In this document: positions 44,099-54,190 of the stretch, piece by piece | How positions within the stretch are numbered: position 1 is the first letter of the stretch | Layout: the number at the start of each line of letters is the position of its first letter | From: Mycobacterium sp. PO1 | GTDB taxonomy: Bacteria; Actinomycetota; Actinomycetes; Mycobacteriales; Mycobacteriaceae | Length of the DNA stretch: 64,000 nucleotides | Direction: 5' to 3' | Assembly (NCBI RefSeq): GCF_017312405.1 | Contig: NZ_BLTG01000001.1 | Span: 44,360-108,359, forward strand | Made by a program: the position numbers and the translations under genes | Notes under the pieces: generated by a model | The model's input: the letters and a program-made list of their open reading frames with translations, nothing else | Told to the model about the DNA's origin: nothing | Database searches by the model: none

Positions 44099-44150
44099 GA
44101 CAAGACAGTCACTTTATCGATTGACCAATCGGTAAAGTGACTGTAGTGTC
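44099..44150. promoter_or_regulatory. long palindromic operator with embedded promoter
   Basis: Arms CAGTCACTTTA (44106-44116) and TAAAGTGACTG (44133-44143) are perfect; inside them CGATTG and CAATCG pair as well; outside, GACA (44099-44102) pairs with TGTC (44147-44150). Plus-strand -35 TTGACC (44122-44127) and -10 TAGTGT (44144-44149), 16 bases apart, lie within the dyad. A dimer pair of a TetR protein bound here would block the BTAD gene promoter. Confidence 0.7.
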
Positions 44151-44210
44151 GCTACAGCGAATTGCCATCCGGCACTGAGCGCAAGCGTCCGCACGGCGGG
44201 AGTTCTGCTG

Positions 44211-47200
44211 ATGGATGGTCTGGCCACTCCGTCCGCCATTGCCGAGCGTGACGACGTCCTGCGGGTACAGATCCTCGGGCCGTTACGTGTGTGGCGCGGA
44301 CACCGTGAACTCGACGTCGGCCCCCACCAGCAGGCGTGCCTGCTCGCCGTGCTCCTGGCGCGTACGGGGCATCCGGTACCCACCAGCCACCTGATCGATC
44401 TGATCTGGGACGACGACGCACCCCAGAGCGCGCTCAACGTGATTCACAAATATGTCGGCGCGCTGAGACGCGTCTTCGAACCCGCGCTGCCCGCGCGCAG
44501 CCCAGGAAGTCACCTGATGCGCCGCGGCAATGGCTACCTGTTCGTCTCCGGACCCGCAGTCGTCGACATCGAGGAGTTCCACACCCGGGTCGCCGACGCC
44601 ACGCGCGCGGTGGCCGACGATCGACGTGACATCGCGCTGCTGCACTACGAGCGGGCGCTCGCGCTGTGGAAGGGTGCTGCCGGCAACGGTCTCGACCACG
44701 GGCTGTCAGCGACCGACATCTTCACAGCGATCAACGCGGAGTTCCTCGACGTCTGCGTGACAGCGGCCGACGTGGCCGTGTCACTCGGGGCCGCTCTGCG
44801 GATCCTGGCACCGCTGCGCATCGCCGCGGCCATGGCACCCCTGCACGAACCCGTCCACGCCGCGCTGATCTCGGTGTTGGGCAGTTGCGGACAACAAGCC
44901 GAGGCGCTCCGGCTGTATCGCGACATGCGCAATCGGCTCGCCGACGAACTGGGAGTCGATCCGGGGCAAGCTCTGCAACGCGCGCACCAGCGTGTCCTTA
45001 CTCAGCAACCGCAGGTAGCGGTACCGCCCACAGGGCCGTCGACCGCAACGCCGCCTCCTGACACACCGTCCTTCCGCGAGGCGGCTTTCGTTGGCCGCGT
45101 TCACGAGATGGCGATCGCGACGACGGCGCTCCAAGCGGCCGTCGATGGGGACACCGCGCTCGTCCTCGTCGAGGGCGAGCCGGGAATCGGCAAGACCCGG
45201 TTCTGTGAGGAGATCAGCACCGCGGCGTGCGACCGCGCCGTGGTTGCATGGGGCAACTGCCCGCCGTCGGAGGGCACGCCGGCGATGTGGCCGTGGGTGC
45301 AGGTGCTCGCGTTGATGTTGGACCATCTGCCCGAGCGGCGGCAGCGAGACTGGCGGCACGGGCCGATCGGCCGCTTGCTCAACGCGGCGGAAGCCGAGAC
45401 TCCGCCACACACCCTTGGCAGCGACGTCCGGTTCCACCTGTTCGAACGGGCGACCGCACTGATCGCCGAGGTCTCCACCGAGCGGCCGACGGTGCTCACC
45501 ATCGACGATCTGCACTGGGCCGATCTGTGCTCCCTGGAGCTGTTCGCCCACCTCGCTGCCCGACTACCCAGGGGTGTGGCGCTCGTAGGCAGCTTCCGCG
45601 ACCGCGCGCCGGCGCCGCGCGGCGACCTGACCCGCATGCTGGCCGCCGCCAGCCGCGTACCGGGCGTGAGACGGATCCGGCTAGCCCCTCTGGCCCCTGT
45701 CGAGGCCGCCGAACTGATCGCGATCGAAACGCACCGCGAGCCCGACGCGGACACGGTCGACGACATCTACCGGCGAACCGCGGGAAATCCGTTCTTCGTG
45801 CAGGAGCTGACGCGGTTGCTCGTGCACGACGGGGACTGCGGCGCCGCCGTCGGAGTTCCCGCGACGGTGCGCGACGTCGTACTCGATCGGATCGCCGGGG
45901 TGGTCAACGACGACGATGGCAAGGCACTGCTGATCACGGCAGCATTGATCGGAAGCACAGTCGATGTCAACGTACTGGCCCACGCATGCGGACTCGACAT
46001 TGATCACTGTTTGGATCGCCTTGAGCCGCTCGACCGTCTCGGCATTCTCACCGCAACCAACGATGCGTTCGAAATCCGGTTCGTCCACGATCTCGTGCGC
46101 GAGGCCGTGATCGGCCTCGCGTCATCACATCAGTCGACCGGCCTGCATTACCAGATAGCCTGCGCGCTCGAAACATGCTGCTCACCAAGCGATTCCGTCG
46201 ACGAGAAACTCGCACATCACCTGTGTTCCGCTGGGCCGCGCGCGGCACCGGAGAGGACGGCTCAGGCGCTGATACGCGCCGGGCAACGGATGATGGCCAA
46301 GTGTGCATTCGAAGCGGCCGAGCAGACTCTTGACGCCGCCGTGAAGATGTCACGGCGCGCCGGCAGGACAGAACTGGAGGCCGAGGCCCTCGCGCACCTC
46401 ATCGCACTGGTCGGCATGCAGTCGATGTACGGCTCGTCGGGACTGATGGAACTGCTGGAGCGGGCGGAGCATCTGGCCATGTCGCTGGGGCGCGAACGAG
46501 AAGCCGGCGGTCTCCTGTACTCGCGGTGGGCGGCTCATGCGCAGGCTATCGAGCTCGAAGTCAGCCGGCCGCTAGCGCAGCGTCTACTCGAACGAGGCTC
46601 GGCTTCCGCCGATCCCGTCGTTCGATCCTATGGTTTCCAGGCCTGGGGTATTCAGCAGTGGAATGCGGGCAACATCGGAGAGGCGTTCCGATACCTTCAG
46701 CGGTCCAAGGACTCACTGCAGGAGGACCTTTCCCGGGACCCTAGCGACCCGGTACAGCACGAACTCCAGTGGTTGATGGCCGGGATGCTCGCCGAAACGA
46801 CGGCACTGCACGGTGATGCCGCGGCCGCCCGAGTATTCCTCGACGTGATGGCGGCGGCTGCCGGGCGGGCACCCTATCTGATCACGGTGTGCGCGACCTT
46901 CTCGTGCCGCATAGCGGTGCTGACCGGCGATCCGCACGCAGCGATGAACGCCGCCCACCAGGGCATCGCAGTGGACCCCGGCTTCAACTTCACGTTTCTC
47001 GGGACCTACCAGCGGTTGGCCCTCCACTGGGCCGAAGCGATGACCGGTGACAGCCCCGCGCGGTCCGCCGCGAACGCTGAAGAACTCATCGTCACCAACC
47101 TGCTCGACCCGCCACGGTCGTGCGTGTCAACCGGGTACATCCTGCTTGGCGAAATGTGGACGAGGGCAGGCTGTTACGACTCCGCTGCCGGCGCACTCGA

Positions 47201-47429
47201 CCGCGCCGAGCACTGTATGAACGCCTTCGGCCAACGGTATCCGGAGGGGCTGCTGCTACTCATGCGTGCTCGTCTGCTCCAGGCCCGCGGAGCGCCCCCC
47301 GGCCAGGTCCGTGCCGCAGCGCAAACCGCACGCTCGACCTCGATCCACCGAGAAGCGCATCTGTTCGCACAACGCGCCCAGAACCTTCTCGATGAGATCG
47401 CGGCGGAGACCTGCCGTCCAGCGGTATAA
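44211..47429 (+). CDS. BTAD/AAA-ATPase large transcriptional regulator
   Basis: 1072 residues. Residues about 15-110: OmpR-type DNA-binding domain (LRVQILGPLRVWRGHRELDV, LIDLIWDDDAPQSALNVIHKYV). About 115-265: bacterial transcriptional activation domain (BTAD). About 295-450: AAA/NACHT-like ATPase with Walker A GEPGIGKT (322-329) and Walker B VLTIDDLHWAD (428-438). The remainder is helical TPR-like. This is the SARP/AfsR-like large-regulator plan. No GerE/LuxR HTH at the C-terminus. GGGAG eight bases before ATG 44211. Probably activates the local hydrolase genes in response to a ligand; inference from position. Confidence 0.85.
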   Translation: MDGLATPSAIAERDDVLRVQILGPLRVWRGHRELDVGPHQQACLLAVLLARTGHPVPTSHLIDLIWDDDAPQSALNVIHKYVGALRRVFEPALPARSPGSHLMRRGNGYLFVSGPAVVDIEEFHTRVADATRAVADDRRDIALLHYERALALWKGAAGNGLDHGLSATDIFTAINAEFLDVCVTAADVAVSLGAALRILAPLRIAAAMAPLHEPVHAALISVLGSCGQQAEALRLYRDMRNRLADELGVDPGQALQRAHQRVLTQQPQVAVPPTGPSTATPPPDTPSFREAAFVGRVHEMAIATTALQAAVDGDTALVLVEGEPGIGKTRFCEEISTAACDRAVVAWGNCPPSEGTPAMWPWVQVLALMLDHLPERRQRDWRHGPIGRLLNAAEAETPPHTLGSDVRFHLFERATALIAEVSTERPTVLTIDDLHWADLCSLELFAHLAARLPRGVALVGSFRDRAPAPRGDLTRMLAAASRVPGVRRIRLAPLAPVEAAELIAIETHREPDADTVDDIYRRTAGNPFFVQELTRLLVHDGDCGAAVGVPATVRDVVLDRIAGVVNDDDGKALLITAALIGSTVDVNVLAHACGLDIDHCLDRLEPLDRLGILTATNDAFEIRFVHDLVREAVIGLASSHQSTGLHYQIACALETCCSPSDSVDEKLAHHLCSAGPRAAPERTAQALIRAGQRMMAKCAFEAAEQTLDAAVKMSRRAGRTELEAEALAHLIALVGMQSMYGSSGLMELLERAEHLAMSLGREREAGGLLYSRWAAHAQAIELEVSRPLAQRLLERGSASADPVVRSYGFQAWGIQQWNAGNIGEAFRYLQRSKDSLQEDLSRDPSDPVQHELQWLMAGMLAETTALHGDAAAARVFLDVMAAAAGRAPYLITVCATFSCRIAVLTGDPHAAMNAAHQGIAVDPGFNFTFLGTYQRLALHWAEAMTGDSPARSAANAEELIVTNLLDPPRSCVSTGYILLGEMWTRAGCYDSAAGALDRAEHCMNAFGQRYPEGLLLLMRARLLQARGAPPGQVRAAAQTARSTSIHREAHLFAQRAQNLLDEIAAETCRPAV

Positions 47430-47520
47430 CCCTGCGCGACAACGATTCCACTGTTCGTCAAGTGGTCATCAACACCGTCCGGATAGCTTCACAATCGCCA
47501 ATCCCGGAAGGAGCCTTTCC

Positions 47521-48387
47521 ATGACGATTACCCGCTACCGCACTGCTGCCATCGACGGACTCGACGTCTTCTATCGCGAGGCAGGTGATGCCTCGAATCC
47601 TACACTGCTGTTGTTGCACGGCTTCCCGTCCAGCTCGCACATGTTCCGCAACCTCATCACCTCATTGGCCGACTCCTACCACCTGATCGCTCCCGACCAC
47701 ATCGGCTACGGCCAGTCGTCGATGCCGACCATCCACGAATTCGACTACAGCTTCGACAACCTCACCGACGTCACCGAGAAGTTGATTGCCCGCCTTGGAC
47801 TGGACCGCTTCGCCATCTACATCCATGACTACGGGGCACCCATAGGACTGCGAATCGCCAGTGCGAGCCCCGAGCGAATCACCGCAATCATCACGCAGAG
47901 CGGCAACGCCTACATGGAGGGATTCACCCCTTTCTGGGACATCCTGTTCGCCCACGCGAAAGACCGCGCCGCCAACGAGCGCAGCGTCCGCGAATACCTC
48001 ACCGGTACCAAGACCCACTGGCAGTACACCCACGGCGTGCCCGCCGACCGGCTCGAACTCATCGCGCCCGAAACGTGGCAGCTGGACCAGGCAGGCCTGG
48101 ATCGGAAAGGCAACGACGAGATCCAGCTGCAGATGTTCTGGGACTACCAGTTCAACCTCGACGGCTACCCGAAGTTCCAGGAGTACTTCCGCACCCACCA
48201 ACCACCCCTGCTGGTGACGTGGGGACGCAACGACCAGATCTTCGGCGCCGCCGGCGCGGAGGCTTACAAGCGTGACCTACCCAACGGCGAATACCACCTT
48301 CTCGATGCGGGCCACTTCGCGCTGGAGACCCACGGCACCGAGATCAGCGAGTACATCCGCGACTTCCTCGGCAGGGTGATCGGCTAG
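47521..48387 (+). CDS. alpha/beta hydrolase with Asp nucleophile (dehalogenase/epoxide-hydrolase-like), copy 1
   Basis: 288 residues. HGFPSSSHMFRN oxyanion loop; the nucleophile elbow reads HDYGAPIG with Asp at the position of Ser, as in haloalkane dehalogenases and epoxide hydrolases (compare HDWG); acid in WGRNDQIFG; His in DAGHFALET. An Asp nucleophile forms an ester with the substrate carbon rather than an acyl enzyme. Strong AAGGAG eight bases before ATG 47521. Follows the BTAD gene by 91 bases. Together with the convergent gene at 48519 it forms a pair of paralogues. Confidence 0.85.
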   Translation: MTITRYRTAAIDGLDVFYREAGDASNPTLLLLHGFPSSSHMFRNLITSLADSYHLIAPDHIGYGQSSMPTIHEFDYSFDNLTDVTEKLIARLGLDRFAIYIHDYGAPIGLRIASASPERITAIITQSGNAYMEGFTPFWDILFAHAKDRAANERSVREYLTGTKTHWQYTHGVPADRLELIAPETWQLDQAGLDRKGNDEIQLQMFWDYQFNLDGYPKFQEYFRTHQPPLLVTWGRNDQIFGAAGAEAYKRDLPNGEYHLLDAGHFALETHGTEISEYIRDFLGRVIG

Positions 48388-48471
48388 TCCGCACCAGGCC
48401 GTGCCGAGCGTGTCGTGGGGAGCGCAGGCGGCCGAACTACGTTAAGCGGCCGGCCGAGCCCGATCTGACGG

Positions 48472-48506
48472 TTGCGCGCACCGGAGACGCACTTCGGTGC
48501 GCGCAA
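48472..48506. terminator. strong hairpin between convergent genes
   Basis: TTGCGCGCACCG (48472-48483) and CGGTGCGCGCAA (48495-48506) are perfect 12-base arms with an 11-base loop. It lies between the stops of the two hydrolase genes. No T-run follows, which is usual for mycobacterial terminators. It may act in both directions. Confidence 0.65.
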
Positions 48507-48518
48507 CAAGGACATCCA

Positions 48519-49382
48519 CTAGACGTTGGCGATGAGAAACGCGCGGATGAGTTCGACAACCTCGTCGCACGCGCTCTCGAGGAGGAAGTGGCCGCCGTCG
48601 AGCAGATGGACCTCGGCATTCGGTAGATCCACCTTGAAGGCCGCAGCACCGTGAGGTCCGAAAATCGGATCGTCACGACCCCAAACGGCCAGGAGTGGCA
48701 CCTGGGAATCTCGGAAGTATTGGTGTACAGCGGGATACAACTTCGGGTTGTTCGCGTAGTCGCGGAACAACGCGAGTTGTACAAGGTCATTCCCCGGGCG
48801 CGACAGCAGGCCGTGGTCGGTGATCCACGTCAGCGGGTCGACCACAGACTCATCCGCGACACCGGCCACGTACTGCCATCGGGTCATCTCCAACGTCAAC
48901 GCGCGACGCACACCCGACTCGGTGTGGGGGTTCTGCTGTGCCCAGTACGCCCACATTGTCCCAAAGAATCCGGGTTGGAATCCTTCCTGATAGGCGTTGC
49001 CGCTCTGACTGATTACTGCGGCGATCGTGTCCGGATCACGCAGAGCGAGCCGCCAGCCGATCGGTGCGCCATAATCGTGTACGTACAGGGCATAGCGGGG
49101 AACGCCGAGTTGTCGCAAGAGTCCAGCGGTCAGATCAGTCAGTGCATCGAAGCTGTAATCGAAGTCGCCGACCGGCGGCGCATCGGACAGTCCGAACCCG
49201 AGATGATCCGGGGCGATCACATGCCACCGATCCGCCAGCAACTGCATTGCGTTGCGGAACATCGCAGAGCTGGCCGGAAAGCCGTGCAGCAACACGAGGA
49301 CCGGTGCTCCACCCGGACCCGCCTCGCGGTAGAACAGCCGTTGTCCGTCCACGGACGCGAAACGATGATGAATGGCTGGCAT
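48519..49382 (-). CDS. alpha/beta hydrolase with Asp nucleophile, copy 2
   Basis: 287 residues, paralogous to the gene at 47521: the same HGFPASSAMFRN, YVHDYGAPIGWRLA, SQSGNAYQEGF, WGRDDPIFG and DGGHFLLES, with more divergence in the cap region (about 140-215). Asp nucleophile as above. Cap differences suggest a different substrate. A TACGAT hexamer six bases before ATG 49382 indicates a leaderless transcript. Convergent with copy 1, sharing the hairpin between them. Confidence 0.85.
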   Translation of the reverse strand: MPAIHHRFASVDGQRLFYREAGPGGAPVLVLLHGFPASSAMFRNAMQLLADRWHVIAPDHLGFGLSDAPPVGDFDYSFDALTDLTAGLLRQLGVPRYALYVHDYGAPIGWRLALRDPDTIAAVISQSGNAYQEGFQPGFFGTMWAYWAQQNPHTESGVRRALTLEMTRWQYVAGVADESVVDPLTWITDHGLLSRPGNDLVQLALFRDYANNPKLYPAVHQYFRDSQVPLLAVWGRDDPIFGPHGAAAFKVDLPNAEVHLLDGGHFLLESACDEVVELIRAFLIANV

Positions 49383-49739
49383 CTTCGGATCGTACGAACG
49401 GCTTGTTGACGATCACTGAAGTGCCCGACCCGTCAGCAGTTTCCGCGTCAGTGATGTCGACAGAAGCAACGGCTCGCACTGAGAGTCGACGTTCGTTTCG
49501 GAACCTCAGGGGGCTCGAGTTCTCGGTTCTCTTGCTCCCGCTGCTCGAGCCGTGCCGATTCAGCGGTGCACACCCTGGCACCACACCGTGGTCACCGTCC
49601 GCCTGGTGCCCGCCCGCACAGGCCCCCTTTCGCTCCTACTTCGTCTCGTCCACTGTGAATCCGCTGCGAAAAGTCGCGCAGATTTTCGCAACAGGTTCAC
49701 GCTCGGCGACTGGTCGCTCCGGTACGGCATGCTGAGGAC
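49383..49739. other. 357-base intergenic region with promoter elements
   Basis: No credible gene is seen on either strand. At the left end, minus-strand TACGAT (49389-49394) is the -10 for the hydrolase. ATCACTGA and TCAGTGAT form a widely spaced inverted repeat in the first 80 bases. Near the right end TGCGAAAA (49665-49672) and TTTTCGCA (49683-49690) are perfect arms with a 10-base spacer, about 50 bases before the dehydrogenase gene, and could be its operator. Confidence 0.5.
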
Positions 49740-50642
49740 ATGAGAATCGGATTCATCGGGCTGGGAAACATGGGCGCGGGCATGGCGGCCAACCTGCTGG
49801 CCGCCGGACACGAGGTCACGGCGTACAACAGATCACCCGAGAAGGCTGCGGCACTCGTGGAGCGCGGCGCGACCGCGGTCACCACGGTCGCCGACGCCTG
49901 CACCGGCGACGTCGTCATCTCGATGCTGGCCGATGACCCGGCCGTCGAATCAGTGACGTTCGGCGAGGGTGACAAAGCCGGTATCCTCGCCGCGCTGCCG
50001 CAGGGCGCGATTCACGTCTCGTCGAGCACCATCAGCGTTGCGCTGGCAGACCGGTTGACCGCCGCGCATGCCGAGGCCGGCCAGCACTTCGTGTCCGCAC
50101 CGGTGTTCGGCCGGCCCGAAGCGGCCGCCGCCGCGAAGCTGTTCGTGGTCGCTGCCGGAGACCCCGCCGTCGTGCAGGATCTCTCGCCGGTGTTCGACGC
50201 GGTGGGGCAACGCACGTTCGCCATCGCGCCGGACCCGAAGACAGCCAACCTCGTGAAGCTCTCCGGCAACTTCCTGATCGCGTCGGTCATCGAATCGCTC
50301 GGCGAGGCAATGGCTTTGGTAGCTAAGGCCGGCGTCGACAAGCAGCAGTATCTGGAGTTGCTGACCTCGACGCTCTTCGCGGCCCCGGCCTATCAGACCT
50401 ACGGCGGGCTACTGGCCCGCCGGGAGTTCGAACCGGCGGGCTTCGCCGCGCACCTCGGGCTCAAAGACGTGCGCCTGGTCCTGGCCGCCGGTGAGCAACT
50501 CGAGGTGCCGCTACCGATCGGCAGCCTGTTGCGCGACCGCTTCCTGACTCTGCTGGCCGGCGGAGGCCGCGACCTGGACTGGTCGGCACTGGGCGCGCTC
50601 GCCGAATGGGAGGCCGGCGGCGAGAGGCCGAGCCCGCGCTAG
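49740..50642 (+). CDS. NAD(P)-binding beta-hydroxyacid dehydrogenase/imine-reductase-like
   Basis: 300 residues. Rossmann GFIGLGNMGAGMAANL, NRSPEKAA (Arg suggests NADP preference), and KLSGNFLIASVIESLGEAMAL with the catalytic Lys helix, then a C-terminal GLKDVRLVLAAGEQL. The DxPVSGG loop is changed to SAPVFGRPEAAAA, a change seen in the glyoxylate-reductase/imine-reductase-like branch, so a simple 3-HIBDH label would be too narrow. TGAGGA upstream of ATG 49740. The TAG shares palindrome CTAG with the stop of the convergent SDR. Confidence 0.8.
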   Translation: MRIGFIGLGNMGAGMAANLLAAGHEVTAYNRSPEKAAALVERGATAVTTVADACTGDVVISMLADDPAVESVTFGEGDKAGILAALPQGAIHVSSSTISVALADRLTAAHAEAGQHFVSAPVFGRPEAAAAAKLFVVAAGDPAVVQDLSPVFDAVGQRTFAIAPDPKTANLVKLSGNFLIASVIESLGEAMALVAKAGVDKQQYLELLTSTLFAAPAYQTYGGLLARREFEPAGFAAHLGLKDVRLVLAAGEQLEVPLPIGSLLRDRFLTLLAGGGRDLDWSALGALAEWEAGGERPSPR

Positions 50643-51481
50643 CCGGTCACGACTCCGCGCAATCCGTCGGCGCCGAACAGCGGCTCGAGCATTCCGGACA
50701 GGTCGGGCCCGCGGCGCAGCCCGTGCCCGCCGTCGACGTTGATGATCTGGCCGGTGATGAAACTGGCGGCGTCACTGAGCAGGAACACCGCCAGGTTGGC
50801 GATGTCCTCCACCTCCCCGACCCGCGGCAGCGGCGTGCACGCCCGGTAGTCGTCGCTGACCGCGGGCGACTCCATGATCGGGGCCACCATGTCGGTGCGT
50901 GTCAGACCCGGCCGGATTCCGTTCACCCGCACCGACGACGGACCGAGCTCGTCGGCGGCCACCATCATCAGGTGATCCAAGGCGGCCTTGCTGGGCCCGT
51001 AGGCGCCGAACCAGCGGTGGGTGTTGCTCGAGGCGATCGACGAGATCCCGATGAACGAGCCTCCCCCGCTTCGCACCATCTCGCGGGCGGCGTGCTTGAG
51101 CACGTACATCGTGCCGTTGATGTTCAGGTCGACGGTGTTACGCCACGCCGCCGAGTCGATCTGGGTGATCGGTCCGATTGTCTCCGAGCCACCGGCGCTG
51201 TGCACGACGCCGTCGAGCCGGCCGTGCCAGGCGGTCGCCGCTTCCACCAGGCGCGCCGCCTCGTCCTCGTTGGTCACGTCGGCGGGTTCGTAGATGACCT
51301 CGCCTGCGCCGTCTCCGGCCTGCCCGACGATCTCCTCGGCCGCGGCGGCCAGCTTGTCGGCATTGCGCCCGGCCAGGACGGTGTTGCCACCCGAAGCGAC
51401 GATGGCGGCCGCGGCACCCTTGCCGATTCCGCTGCCACCTCCGGTGACCAGATACGTCCGACCCGACAACGAAAGCAGCAC
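50639..51481 (-). CDS. short-chain dehydrogenase under a KstR-type box
   Basis: 280 residues. TGGGSGIGKGAA, HSAGG in place of NNAG, catalytic Ser in GISSIAS, and Tyr/Lys in YGPSK; ends GGHGLRRGPDLSGM. GTG 51481 (GTGCTGCTTTCG) follows AAGGGG. A box matching TnnAACnnGTTnnA lies 24 bases upstream, so cholesterol-responsive control by KstR is likely, and the enzyme may act on a steroid or side-chain intermediate. Downstream of the crotonase gene on the same strand with 45 bases between. Confidence 0.85.
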   Translation of the reverse strand: MLLSLSGRTYLVTGGGSGIGKGAAAAIVASGGNTVLAGRNADKLAAAAEEIVGQAGDGAGEVIYEPADVTNEDEAARLVEAATAWHGRLDGVVHSAGGSETIGPITQIDSAAWRNTVDLNINGTMYVLKHAAREMVRSGGGSFIGISSIASSNTHRWFGAYGPSKAALDHLMMVAADELGPSSVRVNGIRPGLTRTDMVAPIMESPAVSDDYRACTPLPRVGEVEDIANLAVFLLSDAASFITGQIINVDGGHGLRRGPDLSGMLEPLFGADGLRGVVTG

Positions 51482-51504
51482 GAGAACCCCTTCAGCCGTT
51501 CAAC

Positions 51505-51518
51505 TGGAACAGGTTCTA
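51505..51518. promoter_or_regulatory. KstR-type operator
   Basis: TGGAACAGGTTCTA matches the mycobacterial KstR consensus TnnAACnnGTTnnA at all eight fixed positions. On the minus strand it lies just downstream of TATAAC, a possible -10, and upstream of the SDR start, where binding would repress until cholesterol metabolites are present. Confidence 0.65.
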
Positions 51519-51526
51519 GTTATACG

Positions 51527-52435
51527 TCACGGTTCGTCGCGGCGAGCGGGCTTCGGCGCTCCGAGGGTGCGCCAGTCCGGAACATCCGGCGGGAGGCCGA
51601 TCGGATACCGGTTCTCGTTGTGGGCCGCCCAGTGGGCATGGCCGAGTTCGTGGATGTGGAACGCGTGGCGCAGCGCCTCGGTGAACCCCATCGCGTCGCT
51701 GGCGGCGTTCACCGAGTCCTTGACGAGCAGCGCCGCCATCGTCGGCCGCTCGGCGATGCGACGGGCGAAGTCGAGGGTCTTGTCCTCCAGCTCGGCACGC
51801 GGGAAGACCTTCGAGACCATTCCCAGCCGGTGGGCCTCGTCGGCCTCGATCGAATCCCCGGTCAGCAACAGCTCCTTGGCCTTGCGGGCCCCGAATTCCC
51901 AGGGGTGCGCGTAGTACTCGACACCCGGCATGCCCATGCGCACCGCCACCACGTCGCTGAACTTCGCGTCGTCGGCGGCCACGATGAGATCGCATGCCCA
52001 GATCAGCATCAACGCCGCCGAGATCGCGTTGCCCTGCACCTGGGCGATGGTGATCTTGCGCAGATCGCGCCACCGGCTCGTGTTCTCGAAGAAGTAGTGC
52101 CACTCCTGCAGATAGGTGCGCTCGGCCACCGCCGCGCGGGTGGCTCCGTTGATCCGGAAGCTGGGGTGCTGATCGGGGCCCGGTGCGCGCTCGGCGAGCG
52201 CGGCCTCCGAGCCCAGATCGTGTCCTGCCGAGAAGTTCTTTCCGCGGGCGGCGAGGATGACCACCCGGACCTCGTCGTCGGCCTCGGCCCGGCCGAACGC
52301 CTCGTCGAGTTGGACCAACAGGGTTCGGGACTGCGCGTTCTGCGCCTCGGGCCGGTTGAGCCAGATCCGCGCGATGCGCCCGTCATCGAGGGTCTCGTAG
52401 GTGACCTGCTCATGGTTCGCCGATGCGGCACTCAT
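51527..52435 (-). CDS. enoyl-CoA hydratase/isomerase family (crotonase) with altered loop
   Basis: 302 residues. First oxyanion segment FSAGHDLGSE; the second, normally GxxxGGG, is QGNAISAALML, so the usual Gly run is missing. The body RITIAQ-like DLRKITIAQVQ, and FSDVVAVRMGMPG follow the fold. A central insertion APGPDQHPSFRINGATR...EWHYFFENT marks a mycobacterial subgroup. It may be a hydratase, isomerase or other crotonase enzyme of lipid or steroid breakdown. ATG 52435 is preceded by TAGTGT seven bases away (leaderless). The in-frame upstream start adds 13 residues and would cover the promoter. Confidence 0.8.
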   Translation of the reverse strand: MSAASANHEQVTYETLDDGRIARIWLNRPEAQNAQSRTLLVQLDEAFGRAEADDEVRVVILAARGKNFSAGHDLGSEAALAERAPGPDQHPSFRINGATRAAVAERTYLQEWHYFFENTSRWRDLRKITIAQVQGNAISAALMLIWACDLIVAADDAKFSDVVAVRMGMPGVEYYAHPWEFGARKAKELLLTGDSIEADEAHRLGMVSKVFPRAELEDKTLDFARRIAERPTMAALLVKDSVNAASDAMGFTEALRHAFHIHELGHAHWAAHNENRYPIGLPPDVPDWRTLGAPKPARRDEP

Positions 52436-52442
52436 GCTGTGC

Positions 52443-52448
52443 ACACTA
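52443..52448 (-). promoter_or_regulatory. leaderless promoter -10 for the crotonase gene
   Basis: TAGTGT on the minus strand ends seven bases before ATG 52435, close to the optimal spacing for transcription starting at the start codon. Confidence 0.45.
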
Positions 52449-52490
52449 CGTCCGAGCGGCTTGCTCACCAGCACTCACCTGCCGGTTGGC

Positions 52491-52496
52491 TACAGT
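52491..52496 (+). promoter_or_regulatory. leaderless promoter -10
   Basis: TACAGT ends six bases before ATG 52503. It would drive the small gene and otsA together. Confidence 0.5.
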
Positions 52497-52502
52497 TGTG
52501 CC

Positions 52503-52666
52503 ATGCCTGCGAAATCTGATCCCGCCGACCTCGGCGACGTCGAGCCCATCGCCGACAGCACCGAGCGTCAGGCCCGCCGGGTGGTGGCCGCCTACGCCAC
52601 CGACGCCGACGAATGCCGCGTCTTCTTGTCCATGCTCGGCATCGGTCCGGCGAAGCTCGACGCCTG

Positions 52667-52667
<1 letters not shown>
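52503..52667 (+). CDS. small conserved protein before otsA (Rv3489-like)
   Basis: 54 residues: [21 protein letters not shown]..., then a helix [20 protein letters not shown]. It is soluble and acidic. In M. tuberculosis a similarly short gene, Rv3489, stands just before otsA. The TGA overlaps the otsA ATG (TGATG) so the two are coupled. The leaderless promoter fixes its start. Function unknown; it could modulate OtsA. Confidence 0.75.

Positions 52668-54171
<1,504 letters not shown>

Positions 54172-54190
<19 letters not shown>

Noticed and set aside
49676..49705. Second KstR box (AACAGGTT before the dehydrogenase at 49740)
   Set aside because: The core AACnnGTT is present but the flanking T and A of TnnAACnnGTTnnA are absent. 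Not called.
49383..49739. Genes in the 357-base gap
   Set aside because: Open frames here are short, Arg/Ser/Pro-rich and lack starts with ribosome sites or hexamers. No gene is called.
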